A DNA stretch of 64,000 bases, from the NCBI GenBank assembly GCA_964343195.1, contig CAYFIR010000009.1, forward strand, positions 1 through 64,000, in the 5' to 3' direction. Positions 16,490-26,494 of the stretch are shown here, one piece after another (positions within the stretch are counted from its first letter, which is position 1; each line of letters begins with the position of its first letter). The position numbers were made by a program, and so were the translations under genes. The notes beneath the pieces were generated by a model. The model made no database searches. It was not told the origin of the DNA and saw nothing but the letters and a program-made list of their open reading frames with translations. This stretch comes from CAYVAP01 sp964343195. Its GTDB lineage: Bacteria > Bacteroidota > Bacteroidia > J057.

Positions 16490-17746
16490 ATGAAAAAATA
16501 TTTGTTGTTGCTGATAGCGGGGTTTTTGTTCCTTCCACTCAGAGCCGATTATTTGTTGATTCCGATGGATAATGCCCAGCGGGATCACCTGAAAGCCTAT
16601 GGGATTGCTTACTGGGTATTGGAATATGATGTGGAGGTAGAGTGGCTGCTGAATTACCGTGGAGGGAGCTTTATGTTCAAATCCTCTTCGGTCTTTGAGC
16701 GGGAGCTACAGGTAAGAGGAGTTTCATATGAGAAGATACCGGACTCCAAATCCACTGAAATACTGGCCTACGTGGGATCTGACGGAGTCAACATGGATGC
16801 GGTAAAACTGGAGACTCCTCCCAAAATTGCCGTTTATTCTCCTAAAAATGCTCAGCCATGGGACGATGCCGTAACCCTGGCTATGACCTATGCCGAAATC
16901 CCTTACGACGTGGTGTATGACCCTGAGGTGCTCGATGGAAAGCTTAGTGAATATGACTGGCTACACCTTCACCATGAAGATTTTACGGGGCAGTTTGGCA
17001 AGTTTTGGGCCTCATACAAAAATGCCCAGTGGTATCAGGAAGATGTCCGTGAGCAGGAAGCTACCGCCCAGCGATATGGCTACAGCAAAGTCAGCGACAT
17101 GAAGCTAGCGGTATCTCTCGCCATCAAGGATTACCTGTCAAATGGTGGATTCCTGTTCGCCATGTGTAGCGCCACAGACACGTACGAAATTGCCCTGGCT
17201 GCCGATGGGGTGGATATCTGTGAACAGATGTTTGACGGCGATGCTGCAGATCCACAGGCTCAGCAAAAGCTCAACTATTCCAATACCCTGGCATTCCAGA
17301 ATTTTACCCTGGTGCGTAGCCCATTCCAGTATGAGTTCTCGGATATCGATTCCAACCTGGGGCGCAGGGTCCCTGAGCACATGGATTATTTCACGCTCTT
17401 TGAGTTCTCAGCCAAGTGGGACCCCGTTCCAACTATGCTGTGCCAAAACCATACCCGTACTGTAAGAGGATTCTACGGTCAGACTACGGGATTTCGCAGC
17501 AGCCTGCTGAAGTCTGATGTGCTGGTCATGGGCGAGCTCAAAGCCTATAGCGAGGCCCGCTACATCCACGGAAACTATGGCAAGGGAATGTGGACCTTCT
17601 ATGGAGGCCATGACCCAGAGGATTATCGTCACTTTGTCGGTGAGGAGCCGACCGATCTGGCCCTTCATCCCAATTCTCCTGGATACCGATTGATTCTCAA
17701 CAATATCCTGTTTCCGGCAGCGCGCAAGAAAAAGCGCAAGACGTGA
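16490..17746 (+). CDS. Secreted protein of the Bacteroidota family often named asparagine synthetase B
   Basis: The 418-residue exported protein has a signal peptide (about 1-19, ending LRADYLL). It begins LLIPMDNAQRDHLKAYGIAYW, a conserved opening in a Bacteroidota family that databases often call asparagine synthetase B. I see neither the AsnB glutaminase N-terminal Cys nor the ATP-pyrophosphatase SGGxDS loop, so that name is unsupported. Residues about 110-370 look like a class I amidotransferase-like or ThuA-like flavodoxin fold: KIAVYSPKNAQPWDD, FLFAMCSATDTYE with a Cys at a nucleophile-elbow-like turn, and GMWTFYGGHDPED with a His near the end. Function unknown; a periplasmic or surface role is inferred from the signal peptide. 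Confidence 0.75.
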   Translation: MKKYLLLLIAGFLFLPLRADYLLIPMDNAQRDHLKAYGIAYWVLEYDVEVEWLLNYRGGSFMFKSSSVFERELQVRGVSYEKIPDSKSTEILAYVGSDGVNMDAVKLETPPKIAVYSPKNAQPWDDAVTLAMTYAEIPYDVVYDPEVLDGKLSEYDWLHLHHEDFTGQFGKFWASYKNAQWYQEDVREQEATAQRYGYSKVSDMKLAVSLAIKDYLSNGGFLFAMCSATDTYEIALAADGVDICEQMFDGDAADPQAQQKLNYSNTLAFQNFTLVRSPFQYEFSDIDSNLGRRVPEHMDYFTLFEFSAKWDPVPTMLCQNHTRTVRGFYGQTTGFRSSLLKSDVLVMGELKAYSEARYIHGNYGKGMWTFYGGHDPEDYRHFVGEEPTDLALHPNSPGYRLILNNILFPAARKKKRKT

Positions 17747-17767
17747 AACCGAAATGATCTATGCTAC

Positions 17768-17806
17768 AAAGGCAGGAAGTCATCAGGCTTTCTGCCTTTA
17801 TTTTTT
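17768..17806 (+). terminator. Terminator after the 16490 gene
   Basis: AAAGGCAGGAAG and CTTTCTGCCTTT form a 12-bp stem with one wobble and an 8-base loop, followed by ATTTTTT. Confidence 0.8.
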
Positions 17807-17930
17807 GTACAAGGGCTGTTTTGACTTCTATAATAGGGGGAAAGATGTGTGAAGGTTGCGCAGTTGGTGAATCCTGCGCATATTTATTATTTACATGATC
17901 TCTGAATCCATACCACTTAACCTATTCTAG

Positions 17931-20900
17931 ATGCTAAAACACGCTTTTTGGTGCGTTTTGATGCTGGCCACGCTGTTGAGTCAGGCTCAAAACAAAAGCC
18001 TAACGGTATTGAATGTTCCCGCGGGGAGCGAGGCAGAACTGGTTCTGCCTACCCTGGACAATGAGCAGCTATTACGTGACGAAATGGCTAGAAGAGGTCC
18101 TGGAATTGCTCCTCGATTTGCATATACCTATGAAGTCGAAATCAATCCTGCGACCCATGGAACCTGGGAAGCGCATGGCCCCAATCAGCAGGTTTGGCGA
18201 TATACGATCAGTTCTGAAGGGGCTTACTCCCTGAATCTGGGTTTCTCGCACTTTTACCTGCCCGAAGATGGGGAACTAAGAATTTATGCCAAAAACAAGG
18301 AGGAAGCACTGGGACCGTTTACTCCTGCAGACCATGAGGACCACAATGAACTGTGGACTCCCGTGATCGAAGGCGATGAGCTTACGGTCGAGATCGTAAT
18401 TCCCAATGGCACCCAACATGGAATGCTGATCAGGCTAACCCACATCAACCACGACTTTTTGGGGTTTGCCCAGGCTCTTTCCGGGAGTTGTAACCTGGAT
18501 GTCATATGTGGTGCAGCCGATGGCTGGGGGTTAAATGATAGCTACCGTGACGTCATTCGCTCGGTTGGGGTCTATGGTCTGGGAGGAGGAACCTTCTGTA
18601 CTGGCTTTCTCGTGAACAATACTGCGAGTGACTGTCGCCCCTTCTTCATGACTGCCAACCACTGCGGACTTGATGCGGGAAATGCCCCCTCACTGGTCGT
18701 TTACTGGAATTTTGAAAACAGCAGCTGTCGTCAGCCTGGATCTTCCCAGAGTGGACAGTCTGGAGATGGACTGTTGAACCAGTTCAATACCGGGGCGATT
18801 TTTCGTGCGTCCTATTCTCCCTCCGATATGGCACTGGTAGAGCTGGATGACGAGATAAATCCGGACTTTAAGCCGTTTCTGGCTGGATGGGATGCTAGTG
18901 GAGTTGCTCCGGGCGACTCCGTTGTGAGTATTCACCACCCCAACACTGATGAGAAGCGCATTAGCTTTGAGTTTGACGCCACCTACATCGCCAATAGCGG
19001 AGGGAGTGCCAGCGCTCAGGGAAATTTTGTTGGCATTGCCGACTGGGACATTGGGACCACTGAGGGGGGATCTTCTGGTTCGCCACTGTTTGATAAAAAT
19101 CGCCGGGTAATCGGACAGTTGCTCGGAGGGCAGGCAGCCTGCGGAAATAATCTATATGACGTTTATGGCTGGTTTCACCGCTCCTGGACAGGAGGAGGAA
19201 CCCCCACCACGCGGCTGAGTGACTGGCTGGATCCCATTAATTCTGGCCAGTTGACCATCGACGGAAAGGATTGCTCCATAGGAGTTACGGCTTCGCAGGT
19301 TACCCAGGCCACCTGTCGCCCTCTGAATGCAGAATGGGACCTGACCGCTCTATCTACCTTTAATGGCAATGTGAACCTGTCAGTCATTGGCCTACCTATT
19401 GGAGTCCAGTATAGCTTTACCCAAAATCCCATCGCCCCCGGAAGTTCCAGTAGCCTGGTCGTTCCCACAACCGGCATGCCAGCCGGAGCTTATGATTTCC
19501 TGGTTAGGGGGAGTGATGGCAGTGATAGTGCCGATCTGTACCTGACACTGGTCGTGGCCGGGCAGATTCCCACCAGCATAGCCCCATTGAATCCAACAAA
19601 TGGTCAACTGGGGATGGCCCTTATCCCAACTCTGGACTGGGATGAAGAAGCCTATGCCACCTACGATGTGCAACTGGCCAGCGACAGCCTGTTTGCCAAT
19701 CTGATAGAAGAAGTGACCGCCACCAGCGATGGAAGCTGGCAGCCGGCTACAGTCCTGACCGAGGAAACAGACTACTACTGGCGCATACGGGGCAGCAATG
19801 CCTGCGGAACCGGGGATTGGACTTCCGCCTATCACTTCAGGACGGGAGCTTTCTTTTGTCAGGACAATGTCGCAACTGGCTTGCCGATCACCATTTCTGA
19901 TGGAGCGCCCAATACCATTTCTTCCAACCTGAACATTACCGATATAGGGGCTGTTGGGCAGGTAAAAGTCACAGGCGTGGACATCACCCACTCATGGATC
20001 GATGACCTTACGCTTACCCTGACCTCCCCTCAGGGAACACAGATCACCCTGATGGGCGACCTGGATTGTAGTGATGAGAATGCCCTGATCACCTTTGATG
20101 ACCAGGGACAGGCATACAGCGTGTTACAGAATACCTGCAACGCTAGTTCGCCTGCGATCTCGGGAACATTTGCTCCCGCAGATCCACTCGCGACCTTTAT
20201 TGGAGAAGACATGCAGGGGACATGGACCCTGTCGGTAGATGATGGAGCTTTCCAGGATGGAGGATCGCTCAATGGTTGGGGACTGGAAATTTGCGGCATG
20301 CAGGATGCGGCTCTTCAGGTGGGCGTAAGTGAAGTAGCTGTTTGCCCCGGGGATGAACTCCTGCTACCCATTACCCTTGGGAATTCCTTTGGGGAAGGAT
20401 CTGTTGTTACCATGGCGGTGAATGGACTACCCAATGGGGTCAACGCCAGCTTTGATCCCGCTGTGAACACCGGAAATGGCTCAACTGTCCTGACACTGGA
20501 CGGATGGTCCGGAAGTGGCACTCACCAGGTCACGATTCTGGCCAGTAGTTCCAGTTTGACGACGACCCACCCCATGTCGGTAACAATCAACGGCCTTTTG
20601 GAACCAACGCTCATCACTCCAGTAGATCAGGATCTCAATGTTGTGATTGATCCGGTATTGAGCTGGAGCCCTCGCAATGCGGACTCCGTACGTGTAGAGG
20701 TCAGTTCTGATCCTGGTTTCGGCACACTCTCCGCCTTCACGGTACTTGGAGCGGATAGCACCTGGATGTCTGACAGCCTGGATCACCTGACAGATTATTA
20801 CTGGCGAGTAATCAGTTGGAACGACTGTGGCATGGATACCAGTTCTGTGTATAAGTTTACCACTATCTGGTCCACCGGACTGGATCTAAAGCCACTGAGC

Positions 20901-21140
20901 GACATCAGGTTGTTCCCCAATCCGACCCAGTCTCAAGTACAACTGGAGAGAAGGGAAAACCTGGATGAAGAGTTGTCTATGACCCTTTACAACTCGTCGG
21001 GGCAGGTACTGACCCAGCAGGTCTGGGAAAGGGGGAATGATCACCTCACCCTTGACCTGAGCGACTATCCCGATGGAATCTACCTGATTCAGTTATTGGG
21101 AGATGACTCACTCTGGACCTCGCGTGTAAGAAAGCAGTAA
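17931..21140 (+). CDS. Secreted trypsin-like serine protease with P domain and T9SS sorting domain
   Basis: This 1069-residue exported protein has a signal peptide (about 1-21). The protease domain (about 190-440) resembles lysyl endopeptidase: His244 in MTANHCG, Asp299 in SPSDMALVEL and Ser382 in GGSSGSP, with several Cys that could pair. An Ig-like segment precedes a proprotein-convertase P domain (about 645-785, LTSPQGT and GTWTLSVDD). Fibronectin-like repeats (560-640 and 890-975, each with DYYWR) flank it. The last 75 residues are a T9SS type A sorting domain: LFPNPTQSQV, LYNSSGQVL, DLSDYPDGIYLIQL and a basic end RVRKQ. It should be exported by the T9SS whose parts are encoded at 35758-38112 and 57658-62603, and cleaved by PorU. 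Cleavage specificity is not certain. Confidence 0.92.
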   Translation: MLKHAFWCVLMLATLLSQAQNKSLTVLNVPAGSEAELVLPTLDNEQLLRDEMARRGPGIAPRFAYTYEVEINPATHGTWEAHGPNQQVWRYTISSEGAYSLNLGFSHFYLPEDGELRIYAKNKEEALGPFTPADHEDHNELWTPVIEGDELTVEIVIPNGTQHGMLIRLTHINHDFLGFAQALSGSCNLDVICGAADGWGLNDSYRDVIRSVGVYGLGGGTFCTGFLVNNTASDCRPFFMTANHCGLDAGNAPSLVVYWNFENSSCRQPGSSQSGQSGDGLLNQFNTGAIFRASYSPSDMALVELDDEINPDFKPFLAGWDASGVAPGDSVVSIHHPNTDEKRISFEFDATYIANSGGSASAQGNFVGIADWDIGTTEGGSSGSPLFDKNRRVIGQLLGGQAACGNNLYDVYGWFHRSWTGGGTPTTRLSDWLDPINSGQLTIDGKDCSIGVTASQVTQATCRPLNAEWDLTALSTFNGNVNLSVIGLPIGVQYSFTQNPIAPGSSSSLVVPTTGMPAGAYDFLVRGSDGSDSADLYLTLVVAGQIPTSIAPLNPTNGQLGMALIPTLDWDEEAYATYDVQLASDSLFANLIEEVTATSDGSWQPATVLTEETDYYWRIRGSNACGTGDWTSAYHFRTGAFFCQDNVATGLPITISDGAPNTISSNLNITDIGAVGQVKVTGVDITHSWIDDLTLTLTSPQGTQITLMGDLDCSDENALITFDDQGQAYSVLQNTCNASSPAISGTFAPADPLATFIGEDMQGTWTLSVDDGAFQDGGSLNGWGLEICGMQDAALQVGVSEVAVCPGDELLLPITLGNSFGEGSVVTMAVNGLPNGVNASFDPAVNTGNGSTVLTLDGWSGSGTHQVTILASSSSLTTTHPMSVTINGLLEPTLITPVDQDLNVVIDPVLSWSPRNADSVRVEVSSDPGFGTLSAFTVLGADSTWMSDSLDHLTDYYWRVISWNDCGMDTSSVYKFTTIWSTGLDLKPLSDIRLFPNPTQSQVQLERRENLDEELSMTLYNSSGQVLTQQVWERGNDHLTLDLSDYPDGIYLIQLLGDDSLWTSRVRKQ

Positions 21141-21159
21141 GGCTGCGGAGTTAGTAAAA

Positions 21160-21204
21160 AGGATCCCCTCGTTTTCGCATGTGAAAACGAGGGGATTCTT
21201 TTTT
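21160..21204. terminator. Bidirectional terminator between convergent genes
   Basis: ATCCCCTCGTTTTC and GAAAACGAGGGGAT form a perfect 14-bp stem with a 6-base loop. T-runs follow on the plus strand (TCTTTTTT) and on the minus strand (CCTTTTTA). Confidence 0.9.
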
Positions 21205-21221
21205 GAAATATGGCTTTTCTA

Positions 21222-23033
21222 CTATCCCTGTCTCAGCTCACGGATGCGTTTGCGAACTTCCACAGAGTATAGGCTTCCGGGGTAATTGGACAGAAACTCC
21301 AGGTAGTATTCCATAGCGGATTCCGGATCCTGCAGGTTATAGTCATGGAGGCGAGCCTTGGTGTATAGGGCATCGTCGCCATAGATATCGGTGCTGAACT
21401 GATCCAGAATCCTGTTAACGTAGTCCAGCGTCTTGTCGATGTCATTGAGTTTGAGGTAAATCTGCGCTTTCTCCCACAGAATTTCGTCTGCCAAAGGATG
21501 GTCAGGGAAATCAAATGCCAAAGAATCGAGCCTGGTCAAGGAAGCCTGGTACTGACGCTGGTAGGTAAGCAGTTGTGCCTGGGCAAATCGCTCCAGGGCG
21601 ACAGTGGTGCTATCCAGACCCGTATTGTCCAGGATCAACAGGTTGAGTTTGATGGCGTCGTTGGAGATGTCGTTGGCGGTATTGTCTTTGATTGCACCAA
21701 GCAGGGCCTGGGAAAGGTTAAATTCTCCCTTGTAATAGGCAAGCTGAGCCAGTTTGTAGCTGGCGAGAGCACCCAACTGTTGATCCTTGAAGGAGTTGGC
21801 TACTTCCTGATAGATGAGTTTTGCCTGGTTGTATTCCTGTTGGATAAGAAGGATATCTCCGATGAGTAATTGTCCCTGGGCCCAGTCTTCGGCCCGCAGA
21901 AACTGTCGCTGAGAGACGAGCGCCTGCATCTCTTCAAGCGCTATGTCCAATTCGTTGAGGTAGAAGACCATGAGCCTCGATCGGCGGTAGATGGCATTGA
22001 AGTATTGGGGGCGGCGCCCAAATTCATCCAATAATTGGCCATAATCTGCCACTGCCTGCTGGACGGCTGTCATATTGGGAGGAATGGACTCGAAGGCCTG
22101 GAGTTCTCCATTGGTGGCTTTCTCAAAGTGCGCCTGAAAAAAGTACGGCGATTCCTTTTTGCGGTCGATGATGTAGCTAAATGCCTCATTTGACAGCTCG
22201 TACTCCTTGTTATTTCGCATGGTGCGTGCAAACCGGAATATTCGCTCTCCATCCTCGCGAAAGAGGCGGTCGATGGACTTGACCTGGATGAAGGCTTCGT
22301 AAAAATTCTGGTCCAGAACATAGAATTCATAGAGCATGGAGCGAAGCCCGAGGTCATTGGGATTGCGGTCCACCGCTTTGAGGAGCACACGTTCTACTTC
22401 TACCACCGCCGACGCCGGGGCTGGGGGGGTTATCAGGTTCAGGATGTAGAGGTTGGAGGACGAAAGCTTGTTGGGGTCGGAATAATAGATGTTAAGGTAT
22501 TCCTCGGCAGCTTTCTGATAATTGCCCTCGCGTTCGTAGATGTTGGCGATTTCATTGGCAAACAGGTAGTCGCCACGCAGGGTTTTTCGAGCCGTGAGGT
22601 ATGTTTCCCGTGCCCATCGGAAGTTGCCCTGCTGGTACAGGTAGGCTCCGATTTTTACGAATTCTCCTTCCTTATTTAGCTTGTCCTTGATCACCTCTTC
22701 ATAGAGGTCATCGGATTTGTTCATTTCGCCCATTTTGGCAAGTAAGCCTGCCTGGACGATGGGATAAATCGCTGCGTCCCGTTCGCGCCGGGCGACCTTC
22801 TCGATGAAGTCCAGGGCCTCATCCATTTGCATGAGGGCTTCGTAGCTCTCAACAATGCGGAGGGCATAACGTTCCTGTGGACTGTTTCGATAGACTTTTT
22901 CGTAAAGCTCAAGGGCAGACTCATATTCGGCATCGTTGAAATACCGATCTGCGAGTTCTGCTTCGGGGTTTACCTGTGCGTGAAGTGGGGCCAGCATAAC
23001 TGCCAGCAGGGGCAATAGAAAGAATCGCTTCAT
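21222..23033 (-). CDS. Tetratricopeptide-repeat protein, exported
   Basis: The 603-residue protein has a signal peptide (about 1-19, ending APLHAQ) and then helix pairs of TPR type along almost the whole length. Clear repeats lie at about 25-60, 135-190, 375-440 and 485-590. They include RYFNDAEYESALELYEKVY and, near the end, YLKLNDIDKTLDYVNRIL and ESAMEYYLEFLSNYPGS. Such all-TPR periplasmic proteins scaffold envelope complexes; in T9SS bacteria several support motility or export. The gene stands 137 bases downstream of the photolyase on the same strand, without an obvious functional link. No catalytic domain is seen. Confidence 0.85.
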   Translation of the reverse strand: MKRFFLLPLLAVMLAPLHAQVNPEAELADRYFNDAEYESALELYEKVYRNSPQERYALRIVESYEALMQMDEALDFIEKVARRERDAAIYPIVQAGLLAKMGEMNKSDDLYEEVIKDKLNKEGEFVKIGAYLYQQGNFRWARETYLTARKTLRGDYLFANEIANIYEREGNYQKAAEEYLNIYYSDPNKLSSSNLYILNLITPPAPASAVVEVERVLLKAVDRNPNDLGLRSMLYEFYVLDQNFYEAFIQVKSIDRLFREDGERIFRFARTMRNNKEYELSNEAFSYIIDRKKESPYFFQAHFEKATNGELQAFESIPPNMTAVQQAVADYGQLLDEFGRRPQYFNAIYRRSRLMVFYLNELDIALEEMQALVSQRQFLRAEDWAQGQLLIGDILLIQQEYNQAKLIYQEVANSFKDQQLGALASYKLAQLAYYKGEFNLSQALLGAIKDNTANDISNDAIKLNLLILDNTGLDSTTVALERFAQAQLLTYQRQYQASLTRLDSLAFDFPDHPLADEILWEKAQIYLKLNDIDKTLDYVNRILDQFSTDIYGDDALYTKARLHDYNLQDPESAMEYYLEFLSNYPGSLYSVEVRKRIRELRQG

Positions 23034-23169
23034 ACTACGTTTGAACGAATTTTGACCCCATAAGGTACAGGTTAAGCGCTAATTAAGAAAGCCTTAACCG
23101 ATGGGAATCAAACCCATTTCTCATTCGGAGTAGAATTCGTTGTGCTTCCCTGTTGGTTCTATTCTGTAG

Positions 23170-24477
23170 TTAGTCATTCTTTCCCAAAGCCACCTTATAA
23201 GCCTCCAGACAGCGCTCCCGGGCCATTTTGTGTTGCACGATGGGGCGGGGGTAAGCGGGGGTACCATATTCAGGAACCCACTTCCGGACGTACTTTAGCT
23301 CAGGGTCAAACTTCTTCATCTGGGACTCAGGGTTGAAGATGCGAAAGTACGGAGCTGCATCCGTGCCACATCCTGCTGCCCATTGCCAGCCCCCATTATT
23401 GGACGCAAGTTCATAGTCGAGCAGCTTTTCTGCGAAATACGTCTCTCCCCACTGCCAGTTGATGAGCAGGTGCTTGGTCAGGAAACTCGCCACGACCATG
23501 CGGGCGCGGTTGTGCATATAACCTGTTTCGGCGATCTCCCTCATCGCAGCGTCCACGATGGGATAGCCCGTTTGTCCCTGCTTCCACTTCTCAAATTCCT
23601 TTTCATCGTTACGCCACTTGATAGCTGCGTATTCATTCCGGAATGGCCCATCCACTACGTGGGGGAAATTCCACAGGATCTGCATATAAAATTCCCGCCA
23701 GATCAGTTCATTGAGGTAGGTTTCGCTGAGCTGATTGGCGATCCGGGCGAGCTTTCTGATGCTGATGGTACCGAAGCGCAGGTGAACCCCCATCCGTGAG
23801 GTGCCCCTGATGCCGGGGAAATCCCGTTTTTCGCCGTAGTGTCGGATGATTTCCTCATCGGGATCGGCAGAGGGAAAGGAAATATCGGTCGCAGCAAATC
23901 CCATGGATTTTAGGGTAGGGATCTCTCTGACTTCGTGCTGGAAAAACCTGCCAAAGTTGCTTTCGTTGTCATAGGACTTGAGCTTCCCCCCCGATAGTTC
24001 CGATTTCCACTTTTTTGAATACGGAGTAAAAACCGAGTAGGGCTTGCCTCCATTGGTCAGGATTTCCTGCTTTTCAAAGAGCACCTGATCGCGGTGGGTC
24101 TCGAAGTGTACTCCTTTTTCGGCCAGCATTTCCCTGATCTTTTCGTCGCGCTGGCTGGCGTAGGGCTCATAATCATGATTGGTGTAAACTGCCTTCAGGT
24201 CAAATTGTGCGATTAACTCGGGCCAAATCTCCTCAGGCTTGCCATATCTGACTATCAGGGTACTGCCCAGGCTGCCAAGCTGATTTTGTATGCCTTCAAG
24301 GGTTTGGTGAATGAACTCCACCCGAGCATCTTTTTCTGGCAACTCGTCCAGGATATGCTGGTCAAAAATAAACACCGGGACTACCGGAAAATCCGAGGTC
24401 AAAGCGTGGTAAAGGCCAGCGTTGTCATCCAGTCGCAGGTCGCGCCGAAACCAGAATGCATTATGTGGAGTAGGCAT
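23170..24477 (-). CDS. Deoxyribodipyrimidine photolyase (cryptochrome/photolyase family)
   Basis: This 435-residue FAD enzyme repairs UV-induced pyrimidine dimers with blue light. The N-terminal photolyase domain (about 5-130) begins AFWFRRDLRLDDNAGL. FAD-binding and active-site segments follow: GTSRMGVHLRFGTIS, WREFYMQILWNFP, MHNRARMVVASFLTKHLLI and LASNNGGWQWAAGCGTDA with the conserved Trp residues. Start: the ATG at 24477 begins MPTPHNAFWF and suits the family; a GTG at 24519 would add 14 poorly conserved residues. Class I CPD photolyase is likely, though a 6-4 enzyme cannot be fully excluded. Confidence 0.93.
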   Translation of the reverse strand: MPTPHNAFWFRRDLRLDDNAGLYHALTSDFPVVPVFIFDQHILDELPEKDARVEFIHQTLEGIQNQLGSLGSTLIVRYGKPEEIWPELIAQFDLKAVYTNHDYEPYASQRDEKIREMLAEKGVHFETHRDQVLFEKQEILTNGGKPYSVFTPYSKKWKSELSGGKLKSYDNESNFGRFFQHEVREIPTLKSMGFAATDISFPSADPDEEIIRHYGEKRDFPGIRGTSRMGVHLRFGTISIRKLARIANQLSETYLNELIWREFYMQILWNFPHVVDGPFRNEYAAIKWRNDEKEFEKWKQGQTGYPIVDAAMREIAETGYMHNRARMVVASFLTKHLLINWQWGETYFAEKLLDYELASNNGGWQWAAGCGTDAAPYFRIFNPESQMKKFDPELKYVRKWVPEYGTPAYPRPIVQHKMARERCLEAYKVALGKND

Positions 24478-24600
24478 GAAGCTTGTATTCAATTGGAGGA
24501 TTTTCAACTTTTTCGCCACCTGATTGTTTAATAATCCGTTAGAGGGTAGGTTGGAGAAGTGGACTGGGATGAGTATTTTGAAGAATAGAAAAGCTTTTCA

Positions 24601-26130
24601 ATGCAATTAAATATGGCTCGTAAGCAGATTGCCATCCTGGTTGGGTGTGCGGTGGTATTGTTGGTGGTTGGATCAATGGCAGGGGCAGCTCTGTATGCGA
24701 ATTTCTTTTCTCCCAACGTCATTTATGTAGAGCCTACTCAGCCTACGGTTAGTTTCTCCCGAAACTTTACCCGCGAGACCCCAGCTGAAAACGGTGATGC
24801 TGAGTCGGCTGGAGCGGCTAACGAAGCCAGGGCTGTCCAGTCCGGCTATCCGAGCTTTATTCATGCATCGGCTATGGCCAGACCTGCCGTAGTCCACATC
24901 CGTTCCCGGTTTCGTGGTTCCAGTTCCTCTGGGGGGAGTGACTTTTTCAGCAATCCTTTCCGCGACTTTTTTGATGATGAAGGGCAGGAAGCTCCTAATG
25001 GACTTGCCTCCGGATCCGGCGTGCTGATTTCCTCAGATGGCTACATCGCCACCAATAACCATGTGATCCATGAGGCTTCCAGGATCGAAGTTACCCTGTT
25101 CGACAACCGGACCTTCGAAGCGGAAGTAATCGGATTTGACATCACGACTGATCTCGCTCTCCTGAAAATCGATGGGGAGGGGCTTCCGAGTATTCCATTT
25201 GGGAACTCGGACAATGTCCAGGTAGGGCAATGGGTGCTCGCTGTGGGTAATCCGATGGATCTCAACTCTACGGTTACTGCGGGTATCGTCAGTGCCAAGG
25301 GCCGCAACATCAACCTGCTTCAGCAGGATTCGGATTATGCCATCGAATCATTCATCCAAACCGATGCAGCTGTTAACAAAGGTAACAGCGGAGGTGCCCT
25401 TGTAAGCGCCGAAGGCAAACTGGTAGGGATCAACACTGCAATTGCTTCCCGTACAGGCTATTATGCTGGATATTCTTTCGCGATCCCTTCCACCATTGTA
25501 CAAAAGGTCATGGAAGACCTGCTGTCCTACGGGGAGGTAAGGAGGGGATACCTGGGAGTTTCCATCCGGGCGGTGAATGCAGACCTTGCCGATCAATATG
25601 ACCTGCATGTATTGAAGGGAGCTTATGTCACCGATGTCAACACCTCTCTGGGAGCCTTTGAAGCTGGAATCCGGCGAGGGGATGTGATCACCTCTGTGAA
25701 CGATGTTTCAGTTGGCAGTTCTGCGGAACTGCAGGAACAGGTCAGTCGCTACCGACCCGGAGACCGGGTAGCCATCAAGCTATACCGTGGCTCCAAAACC
25801 TATACCTACAAGGTGCAACTGCGCCCCATCCAGCAGTTTGCCCAAAGTTCCACACGCAATAGCCTGGATTACCAGGGAAGCTCTTTTAGGCTTCCTACTC
25901 CTGAGGAGGAGCTGTCCCTTGGGATTGATGGCGGGATCATGGTGGAGAGTGCTGGTGAGACCATGGTCAAAAATGGCATTCAAAAGGGATTTGTCATCAC
26001 CGAAATAGACGGGCGTGAAGTGAGCAGTATTGAAGAGCTGGAGCAGGCCCTGCTGGCTGCCGGAGAATATGTGACCATGAAAGGGCTGTATAGCAAAGGC
26101 ATGATGGCTTCTTACAGTTTCGCATGGTAA
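24601..26130 (+). CDS. HtrA/DegP-type periplasmic serine protease with two PDZ domains
   Basis: The 509-residue protein is anchored by one N-terminal membrane helix (about 9-32). A linker (about 45-100) precedes the trypsin-like domain (about 125-300) with His154 in TNNHVIH, Asp184 in TTDLALLKI and Ser263 in GNSGGALV. Two PDZ domains follow at about 310-400 (GYLGVSIRAVN, IRRGDVITSVND) and 425-505. The role is quality control of misfolded envelope proteins. ATGs at 24601 and 24613 are both possible. It is divergent from the photolyase with a short gap and has no visible partner gene. Confidence 0.95.
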   Translation: MQLNMARKQIAILVGCAVVLLVVGSMAGAALYANFFSPNVIYVEPTQPTVSFSRNFTRETPAENGDAESAGAANEARAVQSGYPSFIHASAMARPAVVHIRSRFRGSSSSGGSDFFSNPFRDFFDDEGQEAPNGLASGSGVLISSDGYIATNNHVIHEASRIEVTLFDNRTFEAEVIGFDITTDLALLKIDGEGLPSIPFGNSDNVQVGQWVLAVGNPMDLNSTVTAGIVSAKGRNINLLQQDSDYAIESFIQTDAAVNKGNSGGALVSAEGKLVGINTAIASRTGYYAGYSFAIPSTIVQKVMEDLLSYGEVRRGYLGVSIRAVNADLADQYDLHVLKGAYVTDVNTSLGAFEAGIRRGDVITSVNDVSVGSSAELQEQVSRYRPGDRVAIKLYRGSKTYTYKVQLRPIQQFAQSSTRNSLDYQGSSFRLPTPEEELSLGIDGGIMVESAGETMVKNGIQKGFVITEIDGREVSSIEELEQALLAAGEYVTMKGLYSKGMMASYSFAW

Positions 26131-26167
26131 TCCAGGCAGGTGGACAGAATTATATAGGTATGGAGTC

Positions 26168-26192
26168 TTGTCCTGAGCGCAGCCGAAGGAAC
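26168..26192. repeat. Dispersed intergenic repeat fragment
   Basis: TTGTCCTGAGCGCAGCCGAA continues with GGAAC. It resembles the widespread CCTGAGCGxAGxCGAAGG intergenic repeat seen in many bacterial genomes, Bacteroidota among them. Only one clear copy is in the window. Confidence 0.45.
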
Positions 26193-26494
26193 TGGGGATA
26201 TGAAGGCAAATCGCTGCTTATGACCTTGATACCTTTAGTTGGGTTACATCTGTCCTAGTGCTTATAGGTAGCCATACAGGTAAATTGGAGGCCATCGCTC
26301 GCTGCAGTAACAGGCTTTTCCATTTATGCTGCATAGGGTCCGCTTGTGAGGCAGCTTTTTCGGTTGAGACAGCATTTTTGTGAACTCATTCTTCCCGTAC
26401 CAATAGGGTGAAAGGTTGGTAGGTACTTTGTAGTAAAAGGAATCCTCTGACTGGTATGAATATGCCTAAGCAGAAACCGTCAAAAGTTTATAAC

